Assembly (NCBI GenBank): GCA_026182355.1
Contig: JAPFBL010001929.1
Coordinates: 2,968,001-3,032,000, forward strand
Length of the DNA stretch: 64,000 nt
Direction of reading: 5' to 3'
Origin: Hermatobates lingyangjiaoensis
Lineage: Eukaryota; Arthropoda; Insecta; Hemiptera; Hermatobatidae
A model generated the notes under the pieces. The model did not search any database. It had not been told where the DNA came from and saw nothing but the letters and a program-made list of their open reading frames with translations. Shown here piece after piece: positions 1-10,486 of this stretch. Position 1 is the stretch's first letter; the number at the start of each line of letters is the position of its first letter. The translations under genes and the position numbers were made by a program.

Positions 1-813
1 CAACTTTTAATTTCATATCTTTATTTCCTTAGAATCTTTTCTGAAATATTTACAACTCGCATATTTTTCAATTTAAACAGAATAGTATTTCTGATAGGAG
101 AAGTTGATTGAAGACGCTTTCTTTTCAATTTTGCTTTGGTATAAAATGTCTAACCAAAACTTCACAGAGACACTGAACCCACTTCGTGTTTATAAGTTTT
201 TCATATTCTTATAATATAAGCTGATATCTAATGTACCTCAGTCATGGGAAAATTTCTGGGGTGATCAGTTTAGTCTTAGTTCCACTTTTGGGTAACTATT
301 TATGAAGAAATGAACATAAACAGTATCTTTCCATCTTCAAGTGTAATAAGCAAACCTGAACTGATGTTAAACAGCCCTCTTCAAACCCCTTGGCGAGTGA
401 ACGAAATAACCAGTTTATAGTTTAATTATAATCTATAGCATACTATGTATAGTAATCTATTACTCATAACTTTATAATATTTTTTTCAACTATTGAACCA
501 AAAAGGTAAAAGCCTGGTAGAAGTACCTAGTGTCTTCTTTATAGCTACGCCAAAATTCTATACTTTGGGTATATGCCCTCAATAAAAGATTTACTCCTTC
601 TTTCATTGAAACGAAAAAACCATTAAGAATGTAATCCGTTCCCATCATCTGTATTTAATGACTCTTTCACTCCTTACAGTCTAAATAAATTTACAACAAA
701 TAGGTGGATTCACTAAAATTTGAGACAATTTAAAGAACCTGCTTCATCAAGCTGTGATAAATGCACCTCTAGTGATTAAATCATAGCATCTGTTAATGAA
801 ATTCCAACTAACG
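1..813. other. Non-coding AT-rich stretch
   Basis: I see no supported gene, repeat or RNA here. Both strands carry only short open frames. Confidence 0.5.
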
Positions 814-912
814 TTAATGAACGTCAACGTAACTATGTTCTAGAACGTAGTCAACGTAATCAACTATGTTCTATGTTCGTCAACGTAACCTCTAGAACGT
901 CTACGTTCTAGA
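814..912. repeat. Scrambled short repeat with a 22-nt near-palindrome
   Basis: Short words such as AACGTCAACGTAAC and TTCTAGAACGT recur in both orientations. Positions 891-912 form an almost perfect inverted repeat built on TCTAGAACGT. It looks like a small locally rearranged repeat of unknown origin. Confidence 0.5.
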
Positions 913-1079
913 AGGTTATTATTGCTTCTTTTTTTTTTATTTAATGTTGCAAAGCGATATTTGAATACAGAAATATTGCTCCCCAAGTTATAATTTCTTG
1001 TCTACCACATTTAGTTATATGATCAGATATATTTGAATATAAGGTGAACATTGAATACTACGTCTGTTATGTTTATAGC

Positions 1080-1111
1080 CTGAAGAAGGTTACATAGACG
1101 ACTGAAATATA
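1080..1111 (+). ncRNA. Hammerhead-like core, weak
   Basis: CTGAAGA, one A, a poorly paired stem, then GAA, ATAT and A. It matches the layout of the better cores in this window, but helix I is not convincing and there is no adjoining (TA)n tract. Probably a decayed PLE terminus. Confidence 0.25.
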
Positions 1112-1251
1112 AACTCACAAAAACACCAGATATTTAAGGAACCCAAATCTTCTCATTTTGATTTATTCCCTTGGATATGCCTAATAAAATTAAGGTCAAT
1201 TGTAATTTTAAATAAAAAAAAATGATTTTATATATCGAAAGGCGGAAGTGT

Positions 1252-1253
<2 letters not shown>

Positions 1254-1340
<87 letters not shown>
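1254..1340. repeat. Compound microsatellite (CA)n(TA)n
   Basis: About 17 CA units run into about 27 TA units. The TA part abuts the D-type foldback beginning at 1341. Confidence 0.95.
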
Positions 1341-1342
<2 letters not shown>

Positions 1343-1375
1343 ATGATCAAACCACAATAAGAAATGGGAAAACAA

Positions 1376-1418
1376 GACTAAGATCTTTCAACCGTAACAA
1401 GCGGTCTTCGTCAGAGTC
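1376..1418 (-). ncRNA. Hammerhead-like ribozyme motif, D family, left arm
   Basis: Mirror copy of the motif at 1450-1492, with the same core residues. Confidence 0.5.
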
Positions 1419-1449
1419 AAAAACCCAACTGGGTTTCAGTTGGGTTTTC

Positions 1450-1492
1450 GACTCTGACGAAGACCGCTTGTTACGGTTGAAAGATCTTAGTC
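1450..1492 (+). ncRNA. Hammerhead-like ribozyme motif, D family
   Basis: Seen: GACT, CTGACGA, one A, a five-pair stem (GACCG with CGGTT, one G-T) closed by seven nt, GAA, the palindrome AGATCT, T, then AGTC. GACT and AGTC form helix I; CTGACGA and GAA are the conserved boxes of hammerhead ribozymes; AGATCT would be a one-pair helix III or pair between two RNAs; T is the nucleotide at the cleavage position. One extra A sits between the first box and helix II compared with the minimal hammerhead. PLE termini are known to carry hammerheads. Activity here is inferred. Confidence 0.6.
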
Positions 1493-1621
1493 TTGTTTTC
1501 CCATTTCTTATTGTGGTTTGATCATTGATTGTTATTTCACGTGTTTATGTGAAAGCTTGATATATATATATATATATATATAGAGTTTAAACCACAATGA
1601 AAAAAGGGAAATATATATATA

Positions 1622-1858
1622 TATCACTTGATAAACGGAAAGACGATCCAAACTGTACACAATAATAATAATAATAGGTTACCAGCCGTTGCGTCTACAA
1701 CATGCTTGGTCTCCCTTTCTCTTTTCTCCTGAAAACAGATTGCCCAAAAATTTGACTTTGTGAGTGTGTTTCAAACTCACTGCGTTATTCTTCTTCGATT
1801 TTGAACTCGTATTGCATCCAGTTTTAATCCCCTTGCCTATTGTTAAGTATATATATAT
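1622..1858 (+). mobile_element. C-type PLE terminal fragment with inverted left end
   Basis: The right part (about 1675-1848) carries the C-family run: GCCGTTGCGTCTACAACATG, then a decayed core (CTGAAAACAGATTGCCC), then the tail into (TA)n. The first about 45 bases repeat the tail in reverse orientation. Core decay (CTGAAAA, AAA for GAA) suggests it cannot cleave. Confidence 0.6.
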
Positions 1859-1859
1859 A

Positions 1860-2003
1860 TTCACTTAATAAACTAAAAGACAATCCAAACTAGACACAAT
1901 TACAGTTCAAATTTCAAATGAAGATGGATTGCCCAAAAATTTGAGTTTGTAGTGTATTTCTTTACTTTTAGTGCTACCTATCTTCAATTTTTAACTGTTA
2001 TAT
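1860..2003 (+). mobile_element. Second compact C-type PLE foldback
   Basis: Begins with the inverted C tail (TTCACTTAATAAACT) and continues with GGATTGCCCAAAAATTTGAG and the forward C tail into (TA)n. Most of the 5' part of each arm is missing. Confidence 0.55.
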
Positions 2004-2928
2004 ATATATAAATATATATATACTACTTATATATTACTAATACATTAGGATATATAAAGTTCTAACGTATATTGAAATATAATGTACTCTGACATGGAAA
2101 AGAATACGAAAAACTTTTGAGAAAGAGAAGAGACTGTTATTTAACGGAAGCAACAAGTTATAAATATTTTAAGAATCAACTTTATTGCATTTCATTGACA
2201 CTTGGATTAAGTTTGACTACAGTTTTCTTCGCTAGTAACATGATTTGAATTCCATAAAAGCCAAGAGGGTTCGCCGCGTCATATAGAAGATGCAAAATAA
2301 TTTCCTGTCACCCACTCTTTTCTGACACTTCTTCCATATTCTTTTACATTCTTTTCTCTCTCTAGAAGTTAATCTAAAAGTAGCAAGATTTTCGCAATAT
2401 CTTTATATCACTCCGGCTTTATATCATATCAACAATATACAAAAACTAGGATATCAAAATGAACAAACTATACCGCATCTCCACTTCTAAACAGATATCA
2501 CACTTAGTAGGAAATAAAGTTTTCTGATTTAATATTTCATAAAATCAGAAATGTGATATTAACAACTCACGTAATTTTATTACTTGATTGTATTCTCGAG
2601 CATTTCAGAATACTATGTGATTCTTATATATCTCCATAAAATGAATACCATTTCTAACGAAAAAACTAAATAATATAATTTTTATTGAGAGATGCATACA
2701 AGATCTAGCAAATCACGTGAATCGAAAATGATTGAACAACAATAAGAATTTCAAAAATGTGATTACGATCCTTTGACCAAACTCATTCTCGACATAGTTA
2801 TATATGTGATTCTTCTAAGTTTGACCCTAAAAAAAACCTGTTATATTGATAGAAAAACTTTAATCTCATTTCGGAGTTTATAACGTGGATGTGGCGTGAT
2901 TCATAAATGTTTATATATATTTCTACCA
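2004..2928. other. Non-coding AT-rich stretch
   Basis: Nothing recognisable apart from short (TA) runs near the left edge. Confidence 0.45.
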
Positions 2929-2931
2929 ATA

Positions 2932-3467
2932 ATCAAACCACAATATGAAATGGGGAAAAAAAAGACTACATCTTTTAGCCGTAACAAGTGGTCTTCGTCA
3001 CAGTCAAAACCCAACTGAAACACTAGATGCAGAAACATCATGGTGAGGGGTTAAGAGGAGTGGGAGGGAAGAGTGGTATATAATTATTATTTTGTTATTT
3101 TTATTGAGTCCTCGCTGATTAAATTTAATAGATTAATTATTATAAACATCAGTAACGGGTTTTTCTTGCTCTTGACTCAGTGTTAACGAGGGTAGTAAAC
3201 TCTTCTAAGCAGATAGATAGCTAGTGGATAGTTTACTCTCTCTTACTGAAGTCTTTTGTTTCCCTAAACATCCTTGCCTGGACGTTTGACCCTTCCTGAA
3301 CTTTACACCATTTTAAATACAACTCTTCCCTCCCACTCCTCTCAACCCCTCACCATGATGTTTCTGCATCTAGTGTTTCAGTTGGGTTTTGACTGTGACG
3401 AAGACCACTTGTTGCGGTTAAAAGATCTTAGTCTTTTTTTCCCATTTTATACTGTGGTTTGAGCATT
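2932..3467. mobile_element. D-type PLE foldback with long arms
   Basis: Arms of about 142-146 bp (2932-3073 and about 3321-3466) enclose about 247 bp of unrelated AT-rich sequence. The arms include extra sequence beyond the usual D core (GCATCTAGTGTTTCAGTTGG). The core is damaged: the C opening CTGACGA is G and GAAA is AAAA, so ribozyme activity is unlikely. The reading frame at 3274-3462 lies entirely inside this repeat and is not a gene. Confidence 0.7.
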
Positions 3468-3505
3468 GATTGTTATTTGAGGTGTTTATGTGAAATTTTG
3501 TTAAG

Positions 3506-3824
3506 TATTTCTATATACACGAGTTTAAAATGTATCCTCCTTCTTTTTATCTTCCTGATGACGGCTAAACCACAAAGATGAACTGTCATTGTGTTCATAT
3601 ATTTAGCAAAAAATAAACAGTCTACAAAGATAACGGTCGCATTATATTAAAATAAATTACAGACAAAACAGATAAAAAAACATTTACAGGTGGTAAATTC
3701 ACTATTTTATATTTATTATCAGCTTAATGTATGTATAACAGATACATTCTTTGAAATATAACCATTTTTAGAAAATATATAATAAAATTATGACAAAGTT
3801 TATAAGTCTTCTATGAATACCAAT
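3506..3824. other. Presumed intron or 5' flank of the kinase gene
   Basis: AT-rich, no coding signal. A weak CTGATGACGG match near 3555 is probably a lone decayed PLE core. Confidence 0.4.
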
Positions 3825-3842
3825 CATCTCATTTTGTTGCAG
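3825..3842 (+). promoter_or_regulatory. Probable splice acceptor
   Basis: A pyrimidine-rich run ending TTTTGTTGCAG precedes the kinase frame. From 3843 the frame stays open and in phase with the kinase (DYVTEEDRE before the first Met); the first upstream in-frame stop is at 3814-3816, inside the presumed intron. This supports an upstream coding or 5' UTR exon that was not located. Confidence 0.6.
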
Positions 3843-4716
3843 GGACTATGTTACTGAAGAGGATCGAGAAATGTTAGCCGCCCGGGGTTATGAAATTCAC
3901 CGGCGAATCGGTCAAGGAGTATCGGCTCAGATATATCTGGCTTCCACTTTGGAAGAAGGCAAGAAAGTTACTTTGGCCTGCAAAGTAATCGACAAGAAGC
4001 GCGGTGACCCCAAGTTTCTTACCAAGTTTCTACCAAGAGAACTTCATGTACTACTAAGCCTCAGCAGTCCCTACTGTATAAGGACTTTTGGTCTTTACGA
4101 GTTTCCAGACCGGTGCTATATTTTTATGAGGTATGCTGAAGAAGGGGACTTGCTCGACTATTTGTCAAAGAAGAGTATTGAAGATACAATGCATGCAAAG
4201 ATTTGGATGAGGCAAATGCTATTAGGTTTGAAATATTTGCATTCAAAACACATTGCTCACAGGGATATTAAATGTGAAAACATCCTTATTACTGCTAATC
4301 TCAATGCCAAACTAGCTGATTTTGGTTTTGCAAGATTATGGACAGATGAAGAAGGAAATGAAATAGTAAGCAAGACATACTGCGGCAGTATGTCTTATGC
4401 AGCTCCGGAAGTACTGCGTGGAGAGCCGTATATACCAAAGCATTGTGATGTTTGGTCGCTTGGAGTAGTATTTTTCATTATGATCAATCTTCACAAACCC
4501 TTTACTAAGACGAAAGCTTCACAGCTGTTACAGCAGCAAATCGCTAAGGAGTACCAGTTTCGGAGTAGAGCAGACAAGCTGATGGATGAATCAGGTAAAG
4601 ACATGGTGCGCTGGATGCTCGAGCCGGAAACTGACATGCGACCAACAGCAAAACAAGTCTTAGAACACGAATGGCTTGCAAGAGACAAGGAGCTCAGACA
4701 GCTGGTACCCGAATAG
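3843..4716 (+). CDS. Testis-specific serine/threonine kinase (TSSK) family, terminal exon
   Basis: A complete protein-kinase catalytic domain. Residues counted from the Met at 3871: glycine loop GQGVSAQIY at 14-22, catalytic Lys38 (ACKVI), helix-C Glu57, catalytic loop HRDIKCEN at 130-137, DFG at 150-152, activation segment SKTYCGS with Thr169, APE at 178-180, and DVWSLG at 193-198. RDIKCENILI and the KTYCGS-AYAAPEVL pattern are hallmarks of TSSK-type kinases within the CaMK group, which act in sperm development in animals. All catalytic residues are present, so it should be active. From Met the protein is 281 aa, close to short TSSKs, with almost nothing after the kinase domain. The open frame continues nine codons upstream to a splice acceptor, so translation may start in an upstream exon; if the gene is intronless the start is 3871. 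No neighbouring gene is visible. TAG stop at 4714-4716. Confidence 0.92.
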
Positions 4717-4933
4717 CCTTGAGAAAACATTTCTAGCTAATATAGCTATATGTTTCAGATGCATCCACACTCAAAAGGAAATGTGGCGCAAACAGATAAA
4801 GGTTGGGCATTAAACACAAATCAATCAAGAAAAAATAATTCAAAACAACATGAACAGAGTAACCTGTATTAACATTTTAAAACAAAATGAAATCATTGGA
4901 AAATTATTCTTCATAAGATTAATGAAAACACGA

Positions 4934-4939
4934 AATAAA
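4934..4939 (+). terminator. Candidate polyadenylation signal AATAAA
   Basis: First AATAAA clearly downstream of the kinase stop codon, about 220 nt after it. AT-rich surroundings make chance matches likely. Confidence 0.35.
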
Positions 4940-6192
4940 TTCAAAATAATGTGCTCTTCATTTTTATTCCAAATAAGATATTAAAATTACTTCAAAAGTT
5001 AAATAAAGAACAAAATATTCCATAAAAATATTAAACAAGAATATGTTACTAAACGGAATGAACCAAAAGTTTAGAAGGAGAAGGAAATAATTGATGTTTA
5101 ATTAAAGGTCAAATTGAATATGGTTTTGAAAATGAAAAGGAATATAGGATATATTCATGTATCTAGAACCTTAACTATTGACTTCATACCCAGCAAATCA
5201 GATCTAAGTTATTTTATTCTAAAAAATAAAGTGTTACGTAACTGAAATAAGAACAACTTTGAGAGAAACACTATGAAAATGTTTAACATCATAGCAATAC
5301 AAGTAGAATAGAACACAAGGGTATTAATAACAAGAATTAGTAGACTTATCAGCATTACAGAAGAAGTATTGACTTGTCAATAGTATCGAGTTGACAGAGG
5401 CAGTAAAAATCATAATCAAGAATTAATCAAGAATTGCAGAAAAGATGTATTAATATTTATAAAAAAAAAATTAAAAATATATCAAGGAAAGATTAGTTAT
5501 TAATTTCACTAAAAAAAAAAGTTATATTGGAAATATCAAATACTAGAAGATTGACTCAAGAATTAATAAAAGGTAACAAGGAGACAGATTGGCTAGAGAT
5601 AGCATTTCGTCAACAGCTTTTATTCTAGATAGCCTTCCGGTGATTGCATCATTCAAAGCTCTCTGAACTCAACATCTTCACTAAATAAAGCATCATTATA
5701 TCAGCTTCCTTCATTTGTTGCTGACCTACTCAAAATACATACTCACATACCTATTATAAATAATATGTAGCTTTGCATACTTTACACATAATACATATTT
5801 ATAATTCTCAAACTAAACAATAAAGGACAGACATCTATTTTTAAAATGAAATTTTTCACAATAACCAATACAGATATCTTTTGAAAATGAATGTAATTAA
5901 ATATTTGATTTAGAGGCTTAAAATGAAAAACTTTTAGAATGGAATTTTTCAATTTGTTGATAACGCTGTGTAATTGTTTAAAAAAATTCCATTCCTGAGC
6001 GTATTCAATTTCAATTCACAATGTCATAGTTCATTGATTTTTATTTTGATAATCACCTTTTTCAAAACTATGCCCAAATAGGCATAGTTATGCCTAAGGC
6101 AAAGGTTTTTAAGAAAAAACCAAAAAGATGGCTTTGGTCCGGAAAACTAACAGAGATATATTAAACTAACAGTTGTGATATTATATACAATA
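4940..6192. other. Non-coding AT-rich stretch after the kinase
   Basis: No repeat or gene recognised. Two short A runs near 5460 and 5510. Confidence 0.4.
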
Positions 6193-6282
6193 TGTATATA
6201 TATATATATATATATAATGAAAGGTCCATGTGGACAATAAACACTTTAACACATAGAAAAGAACACAGAAAGACACTACAGA

Positions 6283-6325
6283 ACTCACTTCGATATTTCG
6301 ACATCCGTCGTCATCGGGAAGAACT
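6283..6325 (-). ncRNA. Hammerhead-like motif, A family, left arm
   Basis: Mirror of the right-arm core. Box CCGATGA (U4 replaced by C), stem GAC/GTC, GAA, ATAT, C. Confidence 0.4.
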
Positions 6326-6404
6326 GCGAAGTACTCGCGTTGAGAAGCAAACTGCTACTCCTGTGTAGCTGAGTAGCAGTTTGCTTCTCAACGCGAGTAC
6401 TTCG

Positions 6405-6447
6405 CACTTCTTCCCGATGACGACGGATGTCGAAATATCTAAGTGAG
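6405..6447 (+). ncRNA. Hammerhead-like motif, A family, right arm
   Basis: CCGATGA, one C, stem GAC-GGAT-GTC, GAA, palindrome ATAT, C at the cleavage position. The U-to-C change in the first box would probably weaken activity. Confidence 0.4.
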
Positions 6448-6489
6448 TTCTGTAGTGTCTTTCTGTGTTCTTTTCTATGTGTTAAAGTG

Positions 6490-6493
<4 letters not shown>

Positions 6494-6547
<54 letters not shown>
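6494..6547. repeat. (TA)n microsatellite
   Basis: About 27 TA units at the right end of the A-type foldback. Confidence 0.95.
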
Positions 6548-6549
<2 letters not shown>

Positions 6550-6673
6550 GTATCACGTGTTCATTCAATCTAGACAGTTGTTGAAATTCACAAACAATTT
6601 TTTTTTCAATAATTTGTAATGTAAGTAATACTTAGTTTATCCGTTTCAAAATTACTCGTCTGTCCAATTTCAC

Positions 6674-6999
6674 TGACTGTAAAATGTCTTTCATTGGACA
6701 GACGAGCAAAGGTCTTCTTTCTTCTTACAAGGATAAAACAACACAAATATTCCATCACAAGAGAAGACGAAAAGAGTGCCTTGTTCATGCACATAAGAAA
6801 CAGTAATCATGTGATTAACTGGAATGAAGCAAATGAATTAATATTTGTGTCTTCGGAAAGAAGAAGAAATATTGTGGAAAGTGCACTGATAAAGAACATT
6901 TATGAGAAATTATTGAACAATAGCCTAAGACTCTATAAATTGGATGAAGTTTTGATTAGCAGAATAATTAACCATATGCAGACTTTTCATCACCATTAA
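6674..6999 (+). pseudogene. GIY-YIG endonuclease fragment of a type 1 PLE
   Basis: The frame starting near 6674 reads DCKMSFIGQTSKGLLSS, then shifts frame at about 6720 into TRIKQHKYSITREDEKSALF and on to NIVESALIKN and LYKLDEVLI. This matches the type 1 PLE at 33.6 kb (YVGQTGKSLLTRVKQHKY, NLVESALIKY, LFRLDEILI). The first GIY half and the reverse transcriptase are missing. The frameshift and truncation make it a relic. It normally nicks DNA to start target-primed reverse transcription. Confidence 0.85.
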
Positions 7000-7077
7000 A
7001 CACATTCAGGGTTACCAACAATTCTTGAAACTTCAATCAACCAGGTTAACAAGTATTTATTATTTTTTAGTTCACTT

Positions 7078-7113
7078 GCTCTCTGACGATGTGTTGACGA
7101 AAGGCCTTAGAGC
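7078..7113 (+). ncRNA. Hammerhead-like motif, M family (type 1 PLE)
   Basis: GCTCT, CTGACGA, one T, short stem GT-GTTG-AC, GAA, palindrome AGGCCT, T, AGAGC. Helix I GCTCT/AGAGC is fully paired, and the arrangement matches the related copy at 35056, where the cleavage base is C. Confidence 0.55.
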
Positions 7114-7149
7114 ATTGTTTCCAAATTTGTTTCATTGTGGTTAATTAAT

Positions 7150-7151
<2 letters not shown>

Positions 7152-7196
<45 letters not shown>
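7152..7196. repeat. (TA)n microsatellite
   Basis: Lies between the type 1 PLE tail and a D-type half element. Confidence 0.95.
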
Positions 7197-7198
<2 letters not shown>

Positions 7199-7330
7199 TT
7201 TCACATAAACACGTGAAATAACAATCAATGATCAAACCACAATATGAAATGAGAAAACAAGACTAATATCTTTCAACCGTAACAAGCGGTCTTCGTCAGA
7301 GTCAAAAACCCAACTGACTCAGTTGGGTAT
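7197..7330 (-). mobile_element. D-type PLE half element
   Basis: Single inverted arm of the D family, from its (TA)n end to the CCCAACTGA centre. The facing arm is missing and a B-type foldback follows at once. Confidence 0.65.
7261..7303 (-). ncRNA. Hammerhead-like motif, D family
   Basis: CTGACGA, extra A, stem GACCG/CGGTT, GAA, AGATAT, T, AGTC. The usual palindrome AGATCT is changed at one base. Confidence 0.45.
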
Positions 7331-7335
7331 ATATA

Positions 7336-7762
7336 CTGTAAACAGGAAAACAATCCAAAAGGACAACAAACGTTTCACGGTAAATCACACACACAGAACA
7401 ATGAAATGAACACACTTACTGGCTCTAATTGTCGATTGAACCGTCATCAGGAGAGTTGATATAGGGTCCCCAAGCACACTTGCGAAGCGACGGTTGGAGA
7501 CCAAGAGTGTTATCACACGCGTGCCCGGTTCTATATAGAAAATCTTTCTATTTCTTAGCTCTTCGCTTATTCTTATTTAATTTTTCTTACTTCACTTGAA
7601 CCGGGCACGCGTCTGACAACACTGTTTGTCTCCAACCGTCGCTTCACAAGTGCGCTTGGTATCCCTAACTCAACTCGCCTGATGACAGTTCAACCGAAAA
7701 TTAGAGGCAGTGAGAGTGTTCATTCCTTTGTTCTGTGTCTGTGATTTACGTGAAAGATATAT
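7336..7762. mobile_element. B-type PLE terminal foldback
   Basis: Inverted arms (about 7336-7535 and 7595-7762) around a T-rich centre. The right arm carries CCGGGCACGCGT, ACTGTTTGTCTCCAACCGTC and the hammerhead-like core, then a tail into (TA)n. The left core has lost its GAA box. Confidence 0.7.
7674..7708 (+). ncRNA. Hammerhead-like motif, B family
   Basis: CTGATGA, one C, stem AGTTCAACC (GTT/AAC register), GAA, palindrome AATT, A, then GAGG. Confidence 0.5.
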
Positions 7763-7769
7763 ATATATA

Positions 7770-9510
7770 TATACGCATTTCACGAATAAAATTCACCATC
7801 TTAACAACAGAAAGAAATTCCTTAAGTGGGTTATGTTTTTTCGACCAAAAGAACTGTAACTAATGCCTTCTTCTTCACACTGACTGAAACTTGGTGCATA
7901 TAAAAAAACATAACACTTTTTGAAGTACAGCAGAGTTATATTTTTTCAAGTAGTTTCTTCTGATTTTATTGCTGAAATTCACTAAATGCAATTGATTTTG
8001 AAACCCAGTTTCACAAGAAATCCAGTGTGGAACCTTCTTTCTTTGATCCAACATCGTATAGGTGAAGATTTGTATATGTAGACAGCAGAATATCAGGCAT
8101 TTATAGATTGTTGTCTATTCCTAATTATGACATATTGCTTCCAATTTTTATTGATAGCTTGAGGCAAGTATATATCTTATAATACACATTAATTAATTTT
8201 TTAATTTATTTTTATTTCTTAGATAATTATTTCTTTAATTTTTCTATAATAATTAAAAAAAAAACAATTGTGTTTATATTGGAAGTATTTTGTCATATTG
8301 GATTAGATGTCAAACACATGTTCTCATAAAAAAGCTTATATTATGGTTTGACATTCCCCTCGTCCGTCGCCAGTTCCTTCTCTTTGTGTCATCCTGGCTA
8401 TACACTTTGCATCCATCAACTCCTGCCACTGATAACGTCTTTTCTGCGTCATTTTAAACTTCAATATTTCATGCTAAAAAAATCCAGATGAAAAGCCATT
8501 ATTCTGCAGAGCGTGTATTACTTTCTCCAATAGAGTCTGATCAATCCTGGTAGAATTTTTATTAAACCTTTTTTTACTGAGTAAAATACAAAAGCTTAAT
8601 TCCCGAATAGGCAGTTTTTTTTCAATTGTAACCACAACTACAAAATAATTAAAATCTGTCTATTAACAATGAGTAAAAAAATGTTCTGTAAGTTTTTTTT
8701 TCTTTACAGCATTGATATGACACCTAGAGTGGGAATTACTTTTCAAAAAGTAATTTCAATGTTCCTTAGTCAAAACTTTTTAACATAATGACAAATTATG
8801 TTATTGATTCATATTTTATTTAATATTGATTTTAAAAGATACTATAATTTCTTTTAGTCTTTTTTTAAGACAAGTCATAAACTTTCTTTATTCAAATATC
8901 TAGTATTTTTTAATACGGCTCATTACTGTATTTCACTAATAGCTTTACAATAATAATACACATACAAGGATCATAAGCACATTATACTATATTTCAACTG
9001 CATCTTCATACATGATGACGAGTTTTTACAATCCCTTGTATATATTTAAATTCTGTGAATTTAGATTATACATATTTTTAGTGAAACTATTTCAGTCACA
9101 CAGTGAACACTTTCAATATTTTAAAAAATTCATAAACATAATAGATTTCAAAAATCATTTATAGTGTATATCTTAAGGTTTAAATTAATGTAATCTTAAT
9201 GAAATGTATTTTAATGCTAAAACTAAGATTCAATAGCATGTAATATATGGAGCATGCTAAATGAATGGATTATAGAAAAACATATATTTCATCACAGCTT
9301 CCATGAAGTAGAAGTACAAGGCAAAATGATAAAACTATGTTACTGTCACAACTGACTTCTAACTATTCACTTTTGTCCTTATAAGAGTAGAAGAGTCCTG
9401 CCTGCTTTTCAGGAAAAATATATTACTTGTGACGCTGAGAGGTGAAAAACGCACAAACTGCTGTCGCGTTCAATAAATTATGTTTCAAAAAAGATCTACT
9501 GCTGACACAA
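7770..9510. other. Non-coding stretch without recognised features
   Basis: AT-rich, many homopolymer T runs, no supported gene or repeat. A slightly GC-richer patch at about 8350-8450 is not recognised. Confidence 0.4.
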
Positions 9511-9524
9511 TTTATATATATATA

Positions 9525-9657
9525 TAAAGATTTCACATAAACACGTGAAATAACAATCAATGATAAAACCACAATAAGAAAATGGGAAAACAAGACCGCT
9601 TGTTACGGTTGAAAGATCTTAGTCTTGTTTTCCCATTTTCTTATTGTGGTTTGATAA
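9525..9657. mobile_element. Compact D-type PLE foldback
   Basis: Two D tails meet directly within the core, so only the helix II strand, GAAAGATCTTAGTC and the tail remain on the right. The arms are almost perfect complements with nearly no loop. Confidence 0.7.
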
Positions 9658-9682
9658 TTATATATATATATATATATATATA

Positions 9683-9812
9683 AAGATTTCACATAAACAT
9701 GTAAATAACAATCAATGATCAAACCACAATAAGAAATGGGAAAACAAGACTAAGATCTTTCAACCGTAACAAGCGGTCTTCGTTAGAGTCAAAAACCCAA
9801 CTGGAACCAACT
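9683..9812 (-). mobile_element. D-type PLE half element
   Basis: Single inverted D arm between two (TA)n tracts. Its core at 9748-9790 (minus strand) has CTAACGA instead of CTGACGA, which removes an essential G. Confidence 0.65.
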
Positions 9813-9815
<3 letters not shown>

Positions 9816-9862
<47 letters not shown>

Positions 9863-9865
9863 TAT
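9816..9865. repeat. (TA)n microsatellite
   Basis: Interrupted TA run at the outer end of the D half element. Confidence 0.9.
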
Positions 9866-9984
9866 GCATTTAAAAACTTTATGTCTGATTCCACTTGAAT
9901 TAACTTCGTCGAATTTTATCCAAATTTCGAGATCTTTTCTTCATTTCTGGGTTCAACTTAAAAATTAAATCAGCAGAATTATTT

Positions 9985-10160
9985 GAATTCTTATTGGACA
10001 TGTTTCGGTGTTACATCCACCATTTTCAGCAAAAAAGAAATTAAAACTACACACAACAAAATTAATCTAGGTATTTAGATTAATTTTGTTATGTGTAGTT
10101 TTAATTTCTTTTTTGCTGAAGATGGTGCATGTAACACCGAAACATCTTTGAGCTCTGAAA
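9985..10160. mobile_element. F-type PLE foldback
   Basis: Arms of about 60-70 bp with TTTTGTTATGTGTAGTTTTA and a hammerhead-like core at the outer part of each arm, centred near 10066. Unlike most families the right arm runs into endonuclease-coding remnants rather than (TA)n. Confidence 0.6.
9992..10036 (-). ncRNA. Hammerhead-like motif, F family, left arm
   Basis: CTGAAAA, one T, stem GGTG/CACC, GAA, palindrome ACATGT, C. Helix I can form three pairs (TTG with CAA). G8 is replaced by A. Confidence 0.4.
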
Positions 10161-10162
10161 GC
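10120..10162 (+). ncRNA. Hammerhead-like motif, F family, right arm
   Basis: CTGAAGA, one T, stem GGTG-CATGTAA-CACC, GAA, ACAT, C. The palindrome is cut short compared with the left arm. Confidence 0.4.
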
Positions 10163-10309
10163 AATTGTAGCCACTTCCAGATCCTTGAGGCGCTGTATAT
10201 TAAAGATATTCAGCCTTCAATGAATGATCAGTCCAATGTTAACTGCATTATTCCCAGTTGCAAAACCTTCGACAGTGCCTTTAAAATAATAAAGGAGAAC
10301 AACGGTTGA
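10160..10309 (+). pseudogene. PLE endonuclease C-terminal remnant
   Basis: Reads FQILEALYIKDIQPSMNDQSN, the counterpart of LQIAEAIIIKQNKPTINIQ at the end of the type 2 endonuclease near 55 kb. The GIY-YIG catalytic half is absent. No independent function is likely. Confidence 0.6.
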
Positions 10310-10486
10310 CGGGGCCTGGATCAGCTGAGTAACAGTTTTGCAACCTCAACCTTAGTGCGACTTTCGAATTGTTTCACTTTACTGTGCGTAGTTATTATTA
10401 TTATAATTATTATCATCACTGTAATTGTTATTGTAGCTTAGTTTATTATTACTATATCCTAATTATACTATATTATACTATAAACC

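Larger units (their letters stand above)
1341..1559. mobile_element. D-type PLE terminal foldback
   Basis: Two nearly identical inverted arms (about 1341-1430 and 1438-1527) meet at a 7-10 nt centre. Each arm carries a hammerhead-like core and then a tail with GTGGTTTGATCATTG. The right copy ends in the small hairpin TTTCACGTGTTTATGTGAAA before (TA)n. The tail matches the terminus of the endonuclease-bearing type 1 PLE at 33 kb, which is why I assign it to that element class. It has no coding content. Confidence 0.75.
6222..6491. mobile_element. A-type PLE terminal foldback
   Basis: Inverted arms of about 120 bp (6239-6360 and 6371-6491) around a roughly 10-nt centre, lying between two (TA)n tracts. 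Each arm has a hammerhead-like core followed by GAGTTCTGTAGTGTC and a CTTTCTGTGTTC tail. The middle includes a second paired segment (GAGTAGCAGTTTGCTTCTC). Confidence 0.7.
6548..7151 (+). mobile_element. 5'-truncated type 1 PLE fragment
   Basis: Holds the end of the endonuclease, a 3' UTR, a hammerhead-like core and a tail ending in (TA)n. A short inverted segment (CTCGTCTGTCCAAT at about 6656-6669, mirrored at 6691-6704) lies at its left edge. Confidence 0.75.

Noticed and set aside
1222..1521. 99-codon frame with a Thr-His/Tyr-Ile repeat
   Set aside because: It is the translation of (CA)n(TA)n followed by a PLE foldback; similar frames at 22093, 27223, 32960, 42233, 47032, 53562 and 63661 have the same cause.
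4491..4730. 79-codon frame on the minus strand of the kinase exon
   Set aside because: It overlaps a strongly conserved kinase domain on the other strand and shows no features of its own.
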